The notes: generated by a model not told the origin, from the sequence alone. A DNA stretch of 64,000 nt from JABJAG01 sp965222215 (GCA_965222215.1 OZ244931.1:124001-188000), one strand, 5' to 3'. Shown: positions 44,179 to 54,381, numbered from the stretch's first letter. Translations and numbers: made by a program.

Positions 44179-44996
44179 AGGTCTCCGTCGTCACTCTTTC
44201 GTTCAATCAGGCCCCCTACCTGGAGCGTGCGATCCGTTCCGTGATCGAACAGGATCACGACGATATCGAGTACATCGTCGTCGACCCCGGTTCGACGGAT
44301 GGGAGCCGGGACATTATCGAGCGCTACCGCGACCGGATCGCAACCGTGATCACCGATCCGGACAGGGGGCCGCCGGACGGGCTCAATAATGGTTTCGCGG
44401 CCGCGACGGGCGATATCTATGCCTACATGAACGCCGACGATGCGTTCCTGCCGGGCGCCATCGGCAAGGCGGTCTCGGCCTTCGAGAGCCATCGCGATGC
44501 CGACATCGTCGTCGGCCATGGCTACATCGTCGACGGCGACGGCAACGTGGTGCGCCACTTTCGATCCGCGCCTTTCACCCCCTGGCGGTTCGCCCACGGC
44601 GCGGCGGTGGTGATGCAACAATCGACGTTTTTCAAGGCGTCGGCGTACAAGTTGACCGGGGGCTTCAACATCGAGAACAGAACGAGCTGGGACGCCGAAC
44701 TGCTGCTCGAAATGGGCCTCGCCGGGGCGAAAGTGAAAGTGGTTGAGGATGACTGGTCGGTGTTCGCGATCTATGCGGATTCGATTTCCGGGAGCCAGCG
44801 GATGGCCGATGAAAGCCTCGTCAACCATCGCAGATATTTCGAGATGGTCATGGGCCGTGAACAGCGTCCGGCCGACGCGCTGATGTTCAAATGGGCGCGC
44901 GTCTGGCGCTGGCTGACGGACCCTCGCGGTCTCTATGCGAAGCTTCGGGCGCGAAGCGCGCCGCTACCGGATCTGCCGGGAATTAGAATCAAATGA
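44175..44996 (+). CDS. Glycosyltransferase family 2 protein
   Basis: A 273-residue GT-A enzyme: VSVVTLSFNQAPYLERAI at the start, VDPGSTDGSRDII, and the DXD-like MNADDAFLPGA. The TTG at 44175 overlaps the polymerase stop as TTGA and has GGGAAGAG upstream. The open frame extends well upstream but only as a shadow of the polymerase gene. Confidence 0.87.
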   Translation: MKVSVVTLSFNQAPYLERAIRSVIEQDHDDIEYIVVDPGSTDGSRDIIERYRDRIATVITDPDRGPPDGLNNGFAAATGDIYAYMNADDAFLPGAIGKAVSAFESHRDADIVVGHGYIVDGDGNVVRHFRSAPFTPWRFAHGAAVVMQQSTFFKASAYKLTGGFNIENRTSWDAELLLEMGLAGAKVKVVEDDWSVFAIYADSISGSQRMADESLVNHRRYFEMVMGREQRPADALMFKWARVWRWLTDPRGLYAKLRARSAPLPDLPGIRIK

Positions 44997-46279
44997 ACGA
45001 GCGGACCACGATTCTATGTCCCATCGTGGCGGAGACGCCGACCAACCGGGCGCATTTCTTCGGTTTCCACGATGTGACGCCGTGGAACCCCGCGGGCAAT
45101 GCACTCGTGGTGCTGCGCTCCGACCCGGGGATACGCGATTTGCCCGATGGCGATGTCGCGGAGGTCTGCGTCTGGCGGCCCGGCGCCGCGCCGGAGCCGG
45201 TCGGGACGACGACCGCCTGGAATTTCCAGATGGGCGCACGCGCGCAATGGCTGCCCGACGGCTCACTCGTCTACAACGTCGTGGAGGACGGCCGTCTCGC
45301 GGCAGTGCGGATGGATTTGGCCGCCGGCACATCGGCCTTGCTCGGGTTTGCGGTCGGGGCCATCGACGGGGCGGGCCGGGAGTCCGTCTCGCCGCACTAT
45401 GGCCGCCTCGCGCGCCACTGGCCGGCCTATGGCGTGCCAGGTTCGCGATCGCCCTCGGTCGATGTCCCGGTTCCCGATGACGACGGCCTGTGGAAGCTCA
45501 ACCTGGAGACAAATGAGGTCGAACTGTTTCTCTCGGTGGCCGAAGTCGCGGCGTTCCAGCCACTGACCATGCCGGACCACATTCCCCAGTTCCTGACCCA
45601 CCCGCTCTATAGCCCCTCGGGAAATCGAATTGCCTTTCTGCACCGTTTTCTGACGGCGGATCACGCGGCCTATACCCGCTTGCTCACGGTCGATCGCAAC
45701 GGATCGAACATGAAAGTGCTTGCCGAGGAGAAGGTCAGCCATTTCTGTTTCCGCGACGATGACACCATCCTCGTCTGGGCACGCCAGATGTCCGGGGCGA
45801 TCTCGGCCGCGCGCCGCAACGGCTGGCTGGCATCCCCGCTGCTGCGCCCGGCATTGAAGCTGGCACGGAAACTCAAGGGGGGCATGCGACAGGCGTTGAT
45901 CCGCGAACACTATGTGCTGGTCCCGATAGACCACCCCGATCAGCGAAAGCCGGTTGGCCGCGAGAGCCTGCCGGTCGACGGCCATCCCATGTACCGCCCG
46001 GACGATCCCCGCTGGTTTGTGACCGACACCTATCCGGACGAGCAGCGCAACCAGGCGCTGATGCTGTTCGACATGGACAACAGCCGGCGCATCGATATCG
46101 GGGCCTATCCGTCCGACCTGTCCGTGGGTGACGGCGATATCAAATGCGACCTGCATCCGCGTTGGAACCGTGACGGCACCCTGATCAGCGTCGATACGAC
46201 TCGCGCGGGCGTGCGCCAGTGCGTGATCGTCGACCCGTCGCCGGTGCTCCCGGAAGATGGAGGCCGCGTTGGCGCGTAG
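44993..46279 (+). CDS. Predicted beta-propeller protein of unknown function
   Basis: A 428-residue protein without a signal peptide. It shows repeats of blade-like strands (QFLTHPLYSPSGNRIAFLHR, HFCFRDDDTILVWARQ, DLHPRWNRDGTLISVD), the pattern of TolB/WD40-like propellers with Asp-Gly turns. It overlaps both neighbours (ATGA at the start, 23 bases at the end), so it is tightly built into the glycosyltransferase operon. An oligosaccharide-binding or lyase-like role is possible; not assigned. Confidence 0.7.
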   Translation: MNERTTILCPIVAETPTNRAHFFGFHDVTPWNPAGNALVVLRSDPGIRDLPDGDVAEVCVWRPGAAPEPVGTTTAWNFQMGARAQWLPDGSLVYNVVEDGRLAAVRMDLAAGTSALLGFAVGAIDGAGRESVSPHYGRLARHWPAYGVPGSRSPSVDVPVPDDDGLWKLNLETNEVELFLSVAEVAAFQPLTMPDHIPQFLTHPLYSPSGNRIAFLHRFLTADHAAYTRLLTVDRNGSNMKVLAEEKVSHFCFRDDDTILVWARQMSGAISAARRNGWLASPLLRPALKLARKLKGGMRQALIREHYVLVPIDHPDQRKPVGRESLPVDGHPMYRPDDPRWFVTDTYPDEQRNQALMLFDMDNSRRIDIGAYPSDLSVGDGDIKCDLHPRWNRDGTLISVDTTRAGVRQCVIVDPSPVLPEDGGRVGA

Positions 46280-47477
46280 TCCCGGTGACCCGGTACGGCT
46301 GGCCGTCGTTGCGCAGTTCCCCGTGCACTATCACCTGCCGCTCTATCGGGCGATGGCCGCGGATCCCGCCCTTGATGTCGATGTCCTGTTCATGCAGCGC
46401 GGCTGGTCGTCGTCGGGTTACGACCCGGAAGTCGGCACGGTGGTCGACTGGGGGGTCGAGAAGTTCAGCGGCTATCCGCATGAGGTTTTTCCGAACATCA
46501 GCCCGCGCCGCGACGGCGGCGGGTTCTGGAAGTTCATCAATCCCGGGCTGATCTGGCGTGTCATGACGGGCCGCTATGACGCGGTTTATATCCACGGCCA
46601 CAACCATTTCACCCACGTCGCATGCGCCATTGCCGCGAAGCTGGGCGGCAAGCGCCTGATCATTCGCACGATCTCGAACAATCTGGGCGACCGTCCAAAT
46701 TGGGTGAAGCTCGTCCGTCACCTGATCTACCGGCCGCTCTACATGCTGGCCGATGTGCTCTTGTATATCGGGCAGGACAACAAGGACTATTTCCGCAACT
46801 TCGGTGTGTCCGAGCGCAAGCTGGTTCATGCGCCCCACATCGTCGATAACGCGTTTTTCGCGGCGGAGGACAAGCGCCTGGCTGGCCGGGAAGCCGAACT
46901 GAAGGAGAGTTTCAGCATCGACCGGGATCAGAAGGTCGTTCTCTACAGCGCGAAGTTCATGGCCAAGAAGCAACCGTTGATGCTGGTCGAGGCGTTTGCG
47001 GAAGCCGGGCTCGGCGACGGCTGGACGCTCATGATGGTGGGTGAAGGGGAGCAACGCGAGGCGGCGGAGGCCCTGGCCGCGCAGCATCCCGAAGCCAACA
47101 TCGTCTTCGCCGGCTGGCTCGGCCAGTCGCGAATTGGCGAGGGGTATGCGATCGCCGATTTTCTGGTCTTGCCCTCGGCGTGGCAGGAAACCTGGGGGCT
47201 CATCATTAACGAGGCGATGAATTTCGGCTGCCCCGTGATTGTCAGCGACCGGGTGTCGTGCGGACGCGATCTTGTCGCGGACACCTGCGGGCTGATTTTT
47301 CCGTTTTCCGACAAATCGGCGCTTGTCGATGCGCTACGCCGGATGGCGGGCGATGAGGGTCTTCGCCTTTCCTTTCGAAAAGGCGCGCGCGAGAAGATTT
47401 CGGGCTGGAACGTCGACGCCTATATCGCCGGGCTGCACCGCGCTCTGAAAATCCCTGATCAGGACGCCGCCCGGTAG
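46257..47477 (+). CDS. Glycosyltransferase family 4 protein
   Basis: A 406-residue GT-B enzyme. Acceptor side: LAVVAQFPVHYHLPLYRAMA. Donor side: VVLYSAKFMAKKQPLMLVEAF and the Glu-containing SAWQETWGLIINEAMNFGCPVI. It overlaps the propeller gene by 23 bases; its 3' end overlaps the opposing asparagine-synthase gene by 19 bases. Confidence 0.88.
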   Translation: MEAALARSPGDPVRLAVVAQFPVHYHLPLYRAMAADPALDVDVLFMQRGWSSSGYDPEVGTVVDWGVEKFSGYPHEVFPNISPRRDGGGFWKFINPGLIWRVMTGRYDAVYIHGHNHFTHVACAIAAKLGGKRLIIRTISNNLGDRPNWVKLVRHLIYRPLYMLADVLLYIGQDNKDYFRNFGVSERKLVHAPHIVDNAFFAAEDKRLAGREAELKESFSIDRDQKVVLYSAKFMAKKQPLMLVEAFAEAGLGDGWTLMMVGEGEQREAAEALAAQHPEANIVFAGWLGQSRIGEGYAIADFLVLPSAWQETWGLIINEAMNFGCPVIVSDRVSCGRDLVADTCGLIFPFSDKSALVDALRRMAGDEGLRLSFRKGAREKISGWNVDAYIAGLHRALKIPDQDAAR

Positions 47478-49255
47478 ACGTGGCGCGCCCAGCCGCGCAG
47501 GCCGCGCTCGGCAGTATCGCTCCCACGATCCTGCACCCAGTCACGGACCGGGATCGCGAACCCGGTCTTGGGGCGTTCGCGCACCGCGCGCGGCAGGATG
47601 TTGCCGGCGGCGGCCGCGAGGTCGCGCTTCGTCGGCGGGTGATTGCTCGCGATCAGCGGCGCGAGTGCGCCGAACAGTTCGATATCGACCAGCGGCGTGC
47701 GAATTTCCAGCGAGTGGGCCATGCCCGCCCAGTCAGCATCGCGCAGCAGCTGGTTGCGCATGTACCAGCTCAGCTCCAGTGCCGAGACGGCGGCGCGCTC
47801 GCTCTTGTGACCGTTGCCGGTCCGCGCGAGGGCGATTCGCGGTGCGAGGGCGTTCCAGCCTGCCGCCGCCATGTCAGGGTCCATGACGTCAGGCAGTTCC
47901 CAGGGCGCGAACAGCGCGCGCCGCAACAGATAAGCATCACCGGGTTCGGTTCCGTATTCGAGCAGTCCGGCATATTTCGGTGACGTCATGCGTCGCATGA
48001 TCGGCGCCGAAAGCACACGGAAGGCCCTGCCAAGTCCTGGAATCGCGCGCGACCAGCGAGCAGAGCGGACCAGTTTCGGCACGCCTTGGAAGCTGGGGTA
48101 ACCGCCGAACAACTCGTCTCCGCCGACACCCGACAGCGCCACCTTCAGGCCGGTCGCGGCCGTCGCCTTGGCGACGAAATAGCTGTTCACACCGTCGATC
48201 GATGGTTGGTCCATGGCGGCAAACAATCGGTCGCGGTCGTCGGCGAACTCCTCTCGCGCGACCCATCGCGTCTCGTGTTGTGCGCCCAGGGCGGCGGCAA
48301 CCTGCTCGGCCAGGGGTGACTCGTCCTCTTCCTTGCCTTCGAATTCGCGGAAGCCGAGCGTGACGGTGCGAAGATCATCACCGCCCACTTCGCGGGCCAG
48401 CGCGGCGATGGTCGTGCTGTCGCGCCCGGCCGACAGGAACACGCCGACGGGCACGTCCGCGACCATGTGCGCGTCGACGCTGTCGAGCAGCGCTGTGCGC
48501 ACCCGGGCGCGCAGGTCCTTCCGGTCCTCGACGTTTTCGACCGGCGCGTTGCGGAATGCACTCGCCACGCTGAAAAACGGTTTCGGTTCCTCGCGGCGCC
48601 CGGCTTCGCACCACATGGTTGTGCCGGCGGGCAGGCTGTGAATGCCGCGATAGAGCGTGTGCGGTTCGGGGACGTAGCCGAAAAGGAAGAAACCCGCGTG
48701 ACCCGCCGGGTCGGGCGATGTGTCGATGTTGCCGCCTGCGCGTAGCGCCTTCACCTGGCTCGCGGCACGCAGAGTCTGGCCGTCGTCGGCGTAGTAGAGC
48801 GGTTTGATGCCCAGCGGGTCGCGCGCCAGCAGCATGCCGCGCTTCGCCGGATCCCAGATCGCGAAAGCGAACATGCCGCGCAGCTTCTCGACCATCGCCG
48901 GACCGTCGCGCAGGTAGAGGTGCAGCAGCACCTCCGTGTCCGAATTGGAGAACATCAGGGTGCCCGACTGGATCAGTTCGCTGCGCAGCGCGTGGAAATT
49001 GTAGATCTCGCCGTTGAACACGACGACGGGCGAATCCGGCATGTCCGGAATCGACATCGGCTGGCGGCCGGTCGGCGACAGATCGATGATCGACAGGCGA
49101 CGATGTCCGAATCCGGCTTTCCCGTCGGGCGAATGCCAGATGCCGGCCTCGTCGGGTCCGCGCGGGATCATCGCCTCGCGCACTGCGTAGAGCTCGGTAT
49201 CGTCGACCGGGGGCGCGTTCTCCCCGTAGCCGAAGATCAGATTGATACCGCACAT
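47459..49255 (-). CDS. AsnB-type glutamine-dependent amidotransferase
   Basis: A 598-residue two-domain protein. The N-terminal class II glutaminase has the catalytic Cys 2 (MCGINLIFGY) and GRLSIIDLSPTGRQP-like and VVFNGEIYNF motifs. The C-terminal synthetase has the pyrophosphate loop FLSAGRDSTTIAAL and SGVGGDELFGGY. In EPS loci these enzymes may amidate uronic acids or a peptide instead of making asparagine. It is the only minus-strand gene in this part. Confidence 0.87.
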   Translation of the reverse strand: MCGINLIFGYGENAPPVDDTELYAVREAMIPRGPDEAGIWHSPDGKAGFGHRRLSIIDLSPTGRQPMSIPDMPDSPVVVFNGEIYNFHALRSELIQSGTLMFSNSDTEVLLHLYLRDGPAMVEKLRGMFAFAIWDPAKRGMLLARDPLGIKPLYYADDGQTLRAASQVKALRAGGNIDTSPDPAGHAGFFLFGYVPEPHTLYRGIHSLPAGTTMWCEAGRREEPKPFFSVASAFRNAPVENVEDRKDLRARVRTALLDSVDAHMVADVPVGVFLSAGRDSTTIAALAREVGGDDLRTVTLGFREFEGKEEDESPLAEQVAAALGAQHETRWVAREEFADDRDRLFAAMDQPSIDGVNSYFVAKATAATGLKVALSGVGGDELFGGYPSFQGVPKLVRSARWSRAIPGLGRAFRVLSAPIMRRMTSPKYAGLLEYGTEPGDAYLLRRALFAPWELPDVMDPDMAAAGWNALAPRIALARTGNGHKSERAAVSALELSWYMRNQLLRDADWAGMAHSLEIRTPLVDIELFGALAPLIASNHPPTKRDLAAAAGNILPRAVRERPKTGFAIPVRDWVQDRGSDTAERGLRGWARHVYRAAS

Positions 49256-49409
49256 GGCTACCTCATCGCGCGCGAAAACGCGTGTTGTTACCGCTGTTTA
49301 CGATGTGGCACGGCCTTGATGCAACGCGGGGGCACCTGTAAACGAAACAGGCGCGTTCGGTACTCTCGTGTGCCGGCCGGCGCGGCCCTCGAACTGTCCC
49401 GGTCCGCCG

Positions 49410-50273
49410 ATGCTTATTCGCCAGCTCATTGGGTTCCGTCATCGGTTTCATCCGTTGCATCGGCTCCGCCAGTCCCGCTTCATCGCGCGCCGGGTGTTGC
49501 CGTTGTTCGACCAGCCGGTTTTCATCAATATGCACGGGGTCGACTGGAAGGTACGGGTCCGCCGTATGCGCCATATGACCTATGTCGTGGACAACCGGGC
49601 CATGGAACCGGGGACCGTCGCGATCTTCCGAACGGTACAGGCGCTGCACAAACCGAAGCGGTTCTGGGATATCGGTGCGAATGTCGGGTTCTACAGCTGG
49701 CTTCTGATGTCGGCCGACAAGGAACTCGACGCCGTCCTGTTCGAGCCGGATCCGGACAATATCGAGCTGGTTCAGGCGACGATGGCGCGCGCCGGGCTAC
49801 ACAAGGCGATGCTGGTGCCGAAGGCTGCCAGCACGGAGATCGGTACCGCGCGCTTCGTGATGGACCCCGAGAGCGGTACGACCAGTCATCTGGAAAGCGG
49901 CGGCACGGGCGTAAAAGGCGCGGTCGTCACGGTGGAGACAACGACCGCCGATTCGGAAATGGACCGGCTCGGCGCACCGGACATGGTGAAGATCGACGTC
50001 GAGGGCGCGGAAGATATGGTGCTTGCCGGCGCCACCCGGCTGCTTGCCGAGGCGAAGCCGGTCTTCATCATCGAATGTTTCGACGGCCTGGACTCCGCGC
50101 CGATGCGCCAGCTCGCCGAAGCGGGCTATGTGTTTGCCGACGGCGACGACCCGCGCGACCCGGCCGCGACCACCAGCAACTATCTCTGCCTGCCGCCCGG
50201 CGCGGGGTTCACGCTCGACGAAGTGCGCGCGCGTTTTGCCAACGAATACGACCGCTGGGTCGCGGGGAAGTAG
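49410..50273 (+). CDS. FkbM-family methyltransferase
   Basis: A 287-residue SAM-dependent methyltransferase. The SAM site is RFWDIGANVGFYS, followed by FEPDPDNIELVQ and the FkbM pattern MVKIDVEGAEDMVLAGA. Such enzymes O-methylate sugars during polymer assembly. The ATG at 49410 is the first with a sensible spacing; an upstream in-frame start at 49368 exists. Confidence 0.88.
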   Translation: MLIRQLIGFRHRFHPLHRLRQSRFIARRVLPLFDQPVFINMHGVDWKVRVRRMRHMTYVVDNRAMEPGTVAIFRTVQALHKPKRFWDIGANVGFYSWLLMSADKELDAVLFEPDPDNIELVQATMARAGLHKAMLVPKAASTEIGTARFVMDPESGTTSHLESGGTGVKGAVVTVETTTADSEMDRLGAPDMVKIDVEGAEDMVLAGATRLLAEAKPVFIIECFDGLDSAPMRQLAEAGYVFADGDDPRDPAATTSNYLCLPPGAGFTLDEVRARFANEYDRWVAGK

Positions 50274-50281
50274 ACCGGGCG

Positions 50282-51439
50282 ATGCGTATCCTCCACGTCA
50301 TCGCCACCATCGCCGCGCGCGACGGCGGGCCGTCGAAAGCGTGTTTCGAGATGGCGCGCGCGGTGGCGCGGCGGGGCCATGAGGTCTCGATCTACACGAC
50401 CAACATGGACGGGCCGGGCGTGCTCGATGTGCCTGTCGGCGACCCCGTGGTGCGCGATGGCGTCACGCTTCGGCATTTTCCCGTGACAGCCCCCAGGTTC
50501 TGGGGCACATCGCCCGATATGGCGCGGGCGCTGGAAGCCGACATCCCGTCCTTCGATGTCGTCCACCTTCACTCGCTCTATATGTTCCATGACAGGGTGG
50601 TGGGCCGCGTGTGCCGGAATACGGGGACGCCCTACATCATGCGACCCCACGGCACCCTCGACCCGTATCTCTACAAACGCCGCCGCATGCGGAAGCTGCT
50701 GATGGAACTCTGGTTCCAGAATTCGGTCACGCGCGGCGCCTCGAAGATCCATTTCACGACCGAAGAGGAGATGCAGCTCGCTGAGCCGTATGTTTTCGGC
50801 CGCCCCGGTGTGGTGATCCCCAACGGGTTGGACTTTTCCGAGTATGCGGACCTGCCGCCGCGAGGAAATTTTCGCGCGAAGCACCCGAACATCGGCGACA
50901 AGCCGATTGTTCTCTTTTTCGGGCGGCTCAATTTCAAGAAGGGGCTCGACGTCCTCACGCGCGCCTTCGCAGACCTGGCCGATGCCGCCCCGGATGCGCA
51001 TCTGGTGATCGCCGGTCCCGATGGGGGAATGCGCGCCAAGACCGATGCGTGGATCGACGAATACGGCCTGCGCGAGCGCACGACATTCACGGGCATGGTG
51101 ACCGGCGCGGACAAGCTCGACCTGCTGACTGACGCGGACCTTTTCGTGCTGCCGTCCTACAGCGAGAATTTCGGGATATCGGTCATCGAGGCGTCGGCAT
51201 GCGGCCTTCCGGTCGCGATCTCCGACAAGGTCAATCTCTGGCATGAGGTCGCGGCAGCGGATGCCGGTTGGGTCATCCCCGCGGAGCCCGCGCCGTTCCG
51301 CGATGCCATACTCGCCGCGCTGTCGGACCTGGACGCGGCACGCGCAAAAGGGCAGCGCGGCCGCAAGCTGGTCGCGGACACGTTCGACTGGTCGCGTATC
51401 GGGGAAGCATTGGAGGAAGTGTACCGTGGCCTCGCCTGA
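50282..51439 (+). CDS. Glycosyltransferase family 4 protein
   Basis: A 385-residue GT-B transferase with MRILHVIATIAARDGGPSKA at the start, HGTLDPYLYKRRRMRK in the acceptor domain, FFGRLNFKKGLDVL and PSYSENFGISVIEASACGLPVA at the donor site. It follows the FkbM gene by eight bases. The long upstream open frame is an artefact of the antisense region. Confidence 0.9.
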   Translation: MRILHVIATIAARDGGPSKACFEMARAVARRGHEVSIYTTNMDGPGVLDVPVGDPVVRDGVTLRHFPVTAPRFWGTSPDMARALEADIPSFDVVHLHSLYMFHDRVVGRVCRNTGTPYIMRPHGTLDPYLYKRRRMRKLLMELWFQNSVTRGASKIHFTTEEEMQLAEPYVFGRPGVVIPNGLDFSEYADLPPRGNFRAKHPNIGDKPIVLFFGRLNFKKGLDVLTRAFADLADAAPDAHLVIAGPDGGMRAKTDAWIDEYGLRERTTFTGMVTGADKLDLLTDADLFVLPSYSENFGISVIEASACGLPVAISDKVNLWHEVAAADAGWVIPAEPAPFRDAILAALSDLDAARAKGQRGRKLVADTFDWSRIGEALEEVYRGLA

Positions 51440-52313
51440 TACCGGCACCGGCAAGGTCCCGGTTTCCGTCATCGTCCCGACCAAGGACGAGGAGCGGAAT
51501 ATCCAGATCTGCCTCGACAGCCTGGACTGGGCCGACGAGGTCATCGTGTTCGATTCCCATTCGTCGGACCGCACGGTCGAGATCGCAGAGCGGAACGGCG
51601 TTACGGTCGTTCAGCGGGTTTTCGATAATTTCGCGACCCACAAGAACTGGGCGCTCGACAACATCGAGCTGCGCCATGACTGGGTGTTCTTCGTCGATGC
51701 GGATGAACGCGGCACGCCCGAACTCGCGGACGAGGTGCGCGCGGTCGTTAACGATCCCGAAGCGCGGAACGGCTACTACGTGGCGGGGCAGAACTGGCTT
51801 TGGGGCAAGCCCATGCGGGCCATCTACCCGAACTACAACCTGCGCCTGATCCGGCGCGGCAAGGGGCGCTACGAGGACCGTATCGTGCACGAGCACATGG
51901 TGATCGAGGGTCCGGCCGGGTATCTGAAAAACCACCTGGTCCATATGGACTACAAGGGGATCGAGCGCTGGTACGACCGCCACAACAACTATTCGAGCAT
52001 GGAAGCGGTCGAGGCGTGGCGTCTGCTCAACGCGCACGACAAGGAAAGCTCGATCGCCGCGCGGCTGACGACCCGCGGCCCGGAGCGCCGCCGCGCGCTC
52101 AAGCAGTTCGCCTATCGCTATCTGCCGATGCGGCCGATCTGGCAGTTCCTCTACCTCTATATCGTCAAGCGTGGTTTCCTGGATGGCCGGCTGGGCTTCC
52201 GCTATTGCGTACTCAAGATGTTCTACGAGTATCAGGTCAGCCTGAAGATCGAGGAACTCGACGACCCCGAATCGCCGATGTCGGAGAAGTACCGGCACCT
52301 GCTCGACCGCTGA
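51426..52313 (+). CDS. Glycosyltransferase family 2 protein (WaaE-like)
   Basis: A 295-residue GT-A enzyme: PVSVIVPTKDEERNIQICLDSL, VIVFDSHSSDRT, FFVDADERGTPEL with the DXD-type Asp pair, and a C-terminal part like KdtX/WaaE (RYEDRIVHEHM). The GTG at 51426 lies inside the end of the preceding gene with GGAGGA well spaced upstream. Confidence 0.88.
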   Translation: MASPDTGTGKVPVSVIVPTKDEERNIQICLDSLDWADEVIVFDSHSSDRTVEIAERNGVTVVQRVFDNFATHKNWALDNIELRHDWVFFVDADERGTPELADEVRAVVNDPEARNGYYVAGQNWLWGKPMRAIYPNYNLRLIRRGKGRYEDRIVHEHMVIEGPAGYLKNHLVHMDYKGIERWYDRHNNYSSMEAVEAWRLLNAHDKESSIAARLTTRGPERRRALKQFAYRYLPMRPIWQFLYLYIVKRGFLDGRLGFRYCVLKMFYEYQVSLKIEELDDPESPMSEKYRHLLDR

Positions 52314-52323
52314 CGGGCGCGGC

Positions 52324-53592
52324 GTGAAAATTCTTCTATACGGCCTGAATTTCGCCCCGGAGCTGACCGGGATCGGCCGGTTTTCGGGCGACATGGCCGC
52401 CTGGCTCGCCGCGCGCGGACATGATGTGCGCGCGGTCACCGCACCGCCCTACTATCCGGCCTGGCGCGTGGGCGACGGTTATACCGGCCGCTGGTGGAAG
52501 CGCGAACGTTGGGAAGGCGTCGATGTGATTCGCTGCCCGCTCTATGTCCCGAAATATGCGAGCGGGTTCCGCCGGATGATCCATTTGAGTTCGTTTGCGC
52601 TGACCAGCGCGGCGCCCGCGAAATGGTCGGGCCTGTTCTGGCGGCCGGATGTGGTCTTCACAGTCGAGCCGACAGCCTTCGCGGCGCCTGCCGCGTTGGC
52701 GGCGGCGTGGTTCGGCGGTGCGCTGTCGTGGCTGCATGTGCAGGATTTCGAATTCGATGCGGCCATCGAATTCGGGCTGTTGCCGCGAGCCCTGTCGGGA
52801 CCGGCGCGCGGTGGCGAGCGTTTTCTGATGCGGCGTTTCGATACGGTCTCCTCGATTTCGCCGCGCATGGTCGAGAAGCTGGAAGGCAAGGGCGTATCCG
52901 CGTCGCGCGCGGTCATGTTCCCCAACTGGGTGGATACCGGCCGTATCCGGCCGGATGTCGACGGCGCGTCGTTTCGGGCAGAGATCGGTGTTCCGGAGAA
53001 CGCCATCGTGGCGCTCTACAGCGGCAACATCGGCGAAAAGCAGGGTATCGAGCAAATCGCGACGGCCGCGCAGCATGTGGTGGAGAGCCGCGGGGCCGGC
53101 GATCCGGATATCTGCTTTGTGCTGGCGGGCGCGGGGGCGGGCCGGGACGTCATCGAACGGGCTGTGCGCGACCACGCGCTGGGTGAGGATACGTTCCTCC
53201 TGCTGCCGCTTCAGCCGGAGGAGAAACTTCCCGCACTTCTGGCAATGGCGGATATTCACCTGTTGCCCCAACGGGCGGAGGCGGCGGACCTTGTGATGCC
53301 GTCGAAGCTCGGTGGAATGCTGTCGAGCGGCCGCCCGGTCGTGGCGTCCGCGGCCGAGGGCACGCAAATTCATCGCACGGTGAACATGTGCGGAAGGGTC
53401 GTGCCGCCGGGCGACGGAAATGCGATCGGCGAAGCCGTGCTCGACCTTGCACGCGACGGAGAATTGCGGGCCAGGCTCGGCGCGGCGGCGCGCGCCGAGG
53501 CGGAGACGAACTGGGATCGCGATTCGGTGCTGTTGCGGTTCGAGCAGGAACTCACGGCCCGGCTCGCCGAACGAAACGGAGCACCAGCATGA
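52324..53592 (+). CDS. Glycosyltransferase (WcaI-like, GT4)
   Basis: A 422-residue GT-B enzyme starting MKILLYGLNFAPELTGIG, then YYPAWRVGDGYTG and PLYVPKYASGFRRMIHLSSF, which match the WcaI group of colanic-acid transferases. The donor site is VALYSGNIGEKQGIEQI and VMPSKLGGMLSSGRPVVA. Translation starts at GTG 52324. Confidence 0.9.
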   Translation: MKILLYGLNFAPELTGIGRFSGDMAAWLAARGHDVRAVTAPPYYPAWRVGDGYTGRWWKRERWEGVDVIRCPLYVPKYASGFRRMIHLSSFALTSAAPAKWSGLFWRPDVVFTVEPTAFAAPAALAAAWFGGALSWLHVQDFEFDAAIEFGLLPRALSGPARGGERFLMRRFDTVSSISPRMVEKLEGKGVSASRAVMFPNWVDTGRIRPDVDGASFRAEIGVPENAIVALYSGNIGEKQGIEQIATAAQHVVESRGAGDPDICFVLAGAGAGRDVIERAVRDHALGEDTFLLLPLQPEEKLPALLAMADIHLLPQRAEAADLVMPSKLGGMLSSGRPVVASAAEGTQIHRTVNMCGRVVPPGDGNAIGEAVLDLARDGELRARLGAAARAEAETNWDRDSVLLRFEQELTARLAERNGAPA

Positions 53593-54347
53593 GTGGAACG
53601 CTCTCCCGCCGCGCGCGCCAGTTCGCGAAACTGTTGCGGCTGCTGCCCAGCCCCGTCTATCGCGCGGGCCTGAGGCACGGCGTCGGCGCCGCCATCGAAC
53701 ACCGCGATGTGGTGGCGCGGCTGGCGCTCGCGACGGTCGTCGATGTCGGGGCGAATGTGGGGCAATTTTCATTGCTTGTGCGCGCGCTCCATCCGGGCGC
53801 GAAGATCATCGCGTTCGAGCCATTGCCCGATGCCGCCGCCAGGTACAGGCGCGTTTTCGCGGGCGATTCCCGCATGACCCTGCACGAAGCCGCGATCTCT
53901 CCGGACGCGGGCACCGCGACGATGCATGTCAGCGCATCGGCGGACAGTTCGTCGCTCCTGCCAATCACCGACCGGCAGTCGGAACTCTTCCCGGGCACCC
54001 AGGAGGTCGGTACGACCGAAGTGACGGCCGGCCCGCTCGACAGCTTCGTTGGGACGGACGAGTTGTCCGCGCCGGCGATGCTGAAGATCGACGTGCAGGG
54101 GTTCGAGCTCGAGGTTCTGCGCGGTTCGCAGTCGCTTCTTTCCCGGTTCGCCTGGGTCTATGTCGAGGCCTCCTTCGAGGCTTTGTATGAAAATCAGGCA
54201 CTGGTCGAGGATGTCGCGGCGTTTCTGTCGGACCAGGGCTTTGTCGAGGAAGGCCGCTACAACATAAGCCGGACCGCCGACGGGACACCGATCCAGGCCG
54301 ATTTCCTTTTTCATTGTGCAGGTGCCGGTGCGGAGAAGGACGGATGA
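53589..54347 (+). CDS. FkbM-family methyltransferase
   Basis: A 252-residue SAM methyltransferase: VVDVGANVGQFSLL, IIAFEPLPDAAARYR, MLKIDVQGFELEVLRGS. It starts as ATGA on the stop of the WcaI-like gene. It is a different FkbM subtype from the one at 49410, so two sugars or positions may be methylated. Confidence 0.9.
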   Translation: MSGTLSRRARQFAKLLRLLPSPVYRAGLRHGVGAAIEHRDVVARLALATVVDVGANVGQFSLLVRALHPGAKIIAFEPLPDAAARYRRVFAGDSRMTLHEAAISPDAGTATMHVSASADSSSLLPITDRQSELFPGTQEVGTTEVTAGPLDSFVGTDELSAPAMLKIDVQGFELEVLRGSQSLLSRFAWVYVEASFEALYENQALVEDVAAFLSDQGFVEEGRYNISRTADGTPIQADFLFHCAGAGAEKDG

Positions 54348-54381
54348 CCCGGTCGCGCCCGACCTGCTATCTAGGTTTGCG

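Noticed and set aside
49303..49320. Sigma-54-like TGGCACG before asnB/FkbM genes
   Set aside because: The GC element is two bases too far from the GG element for a functional RpoN site.
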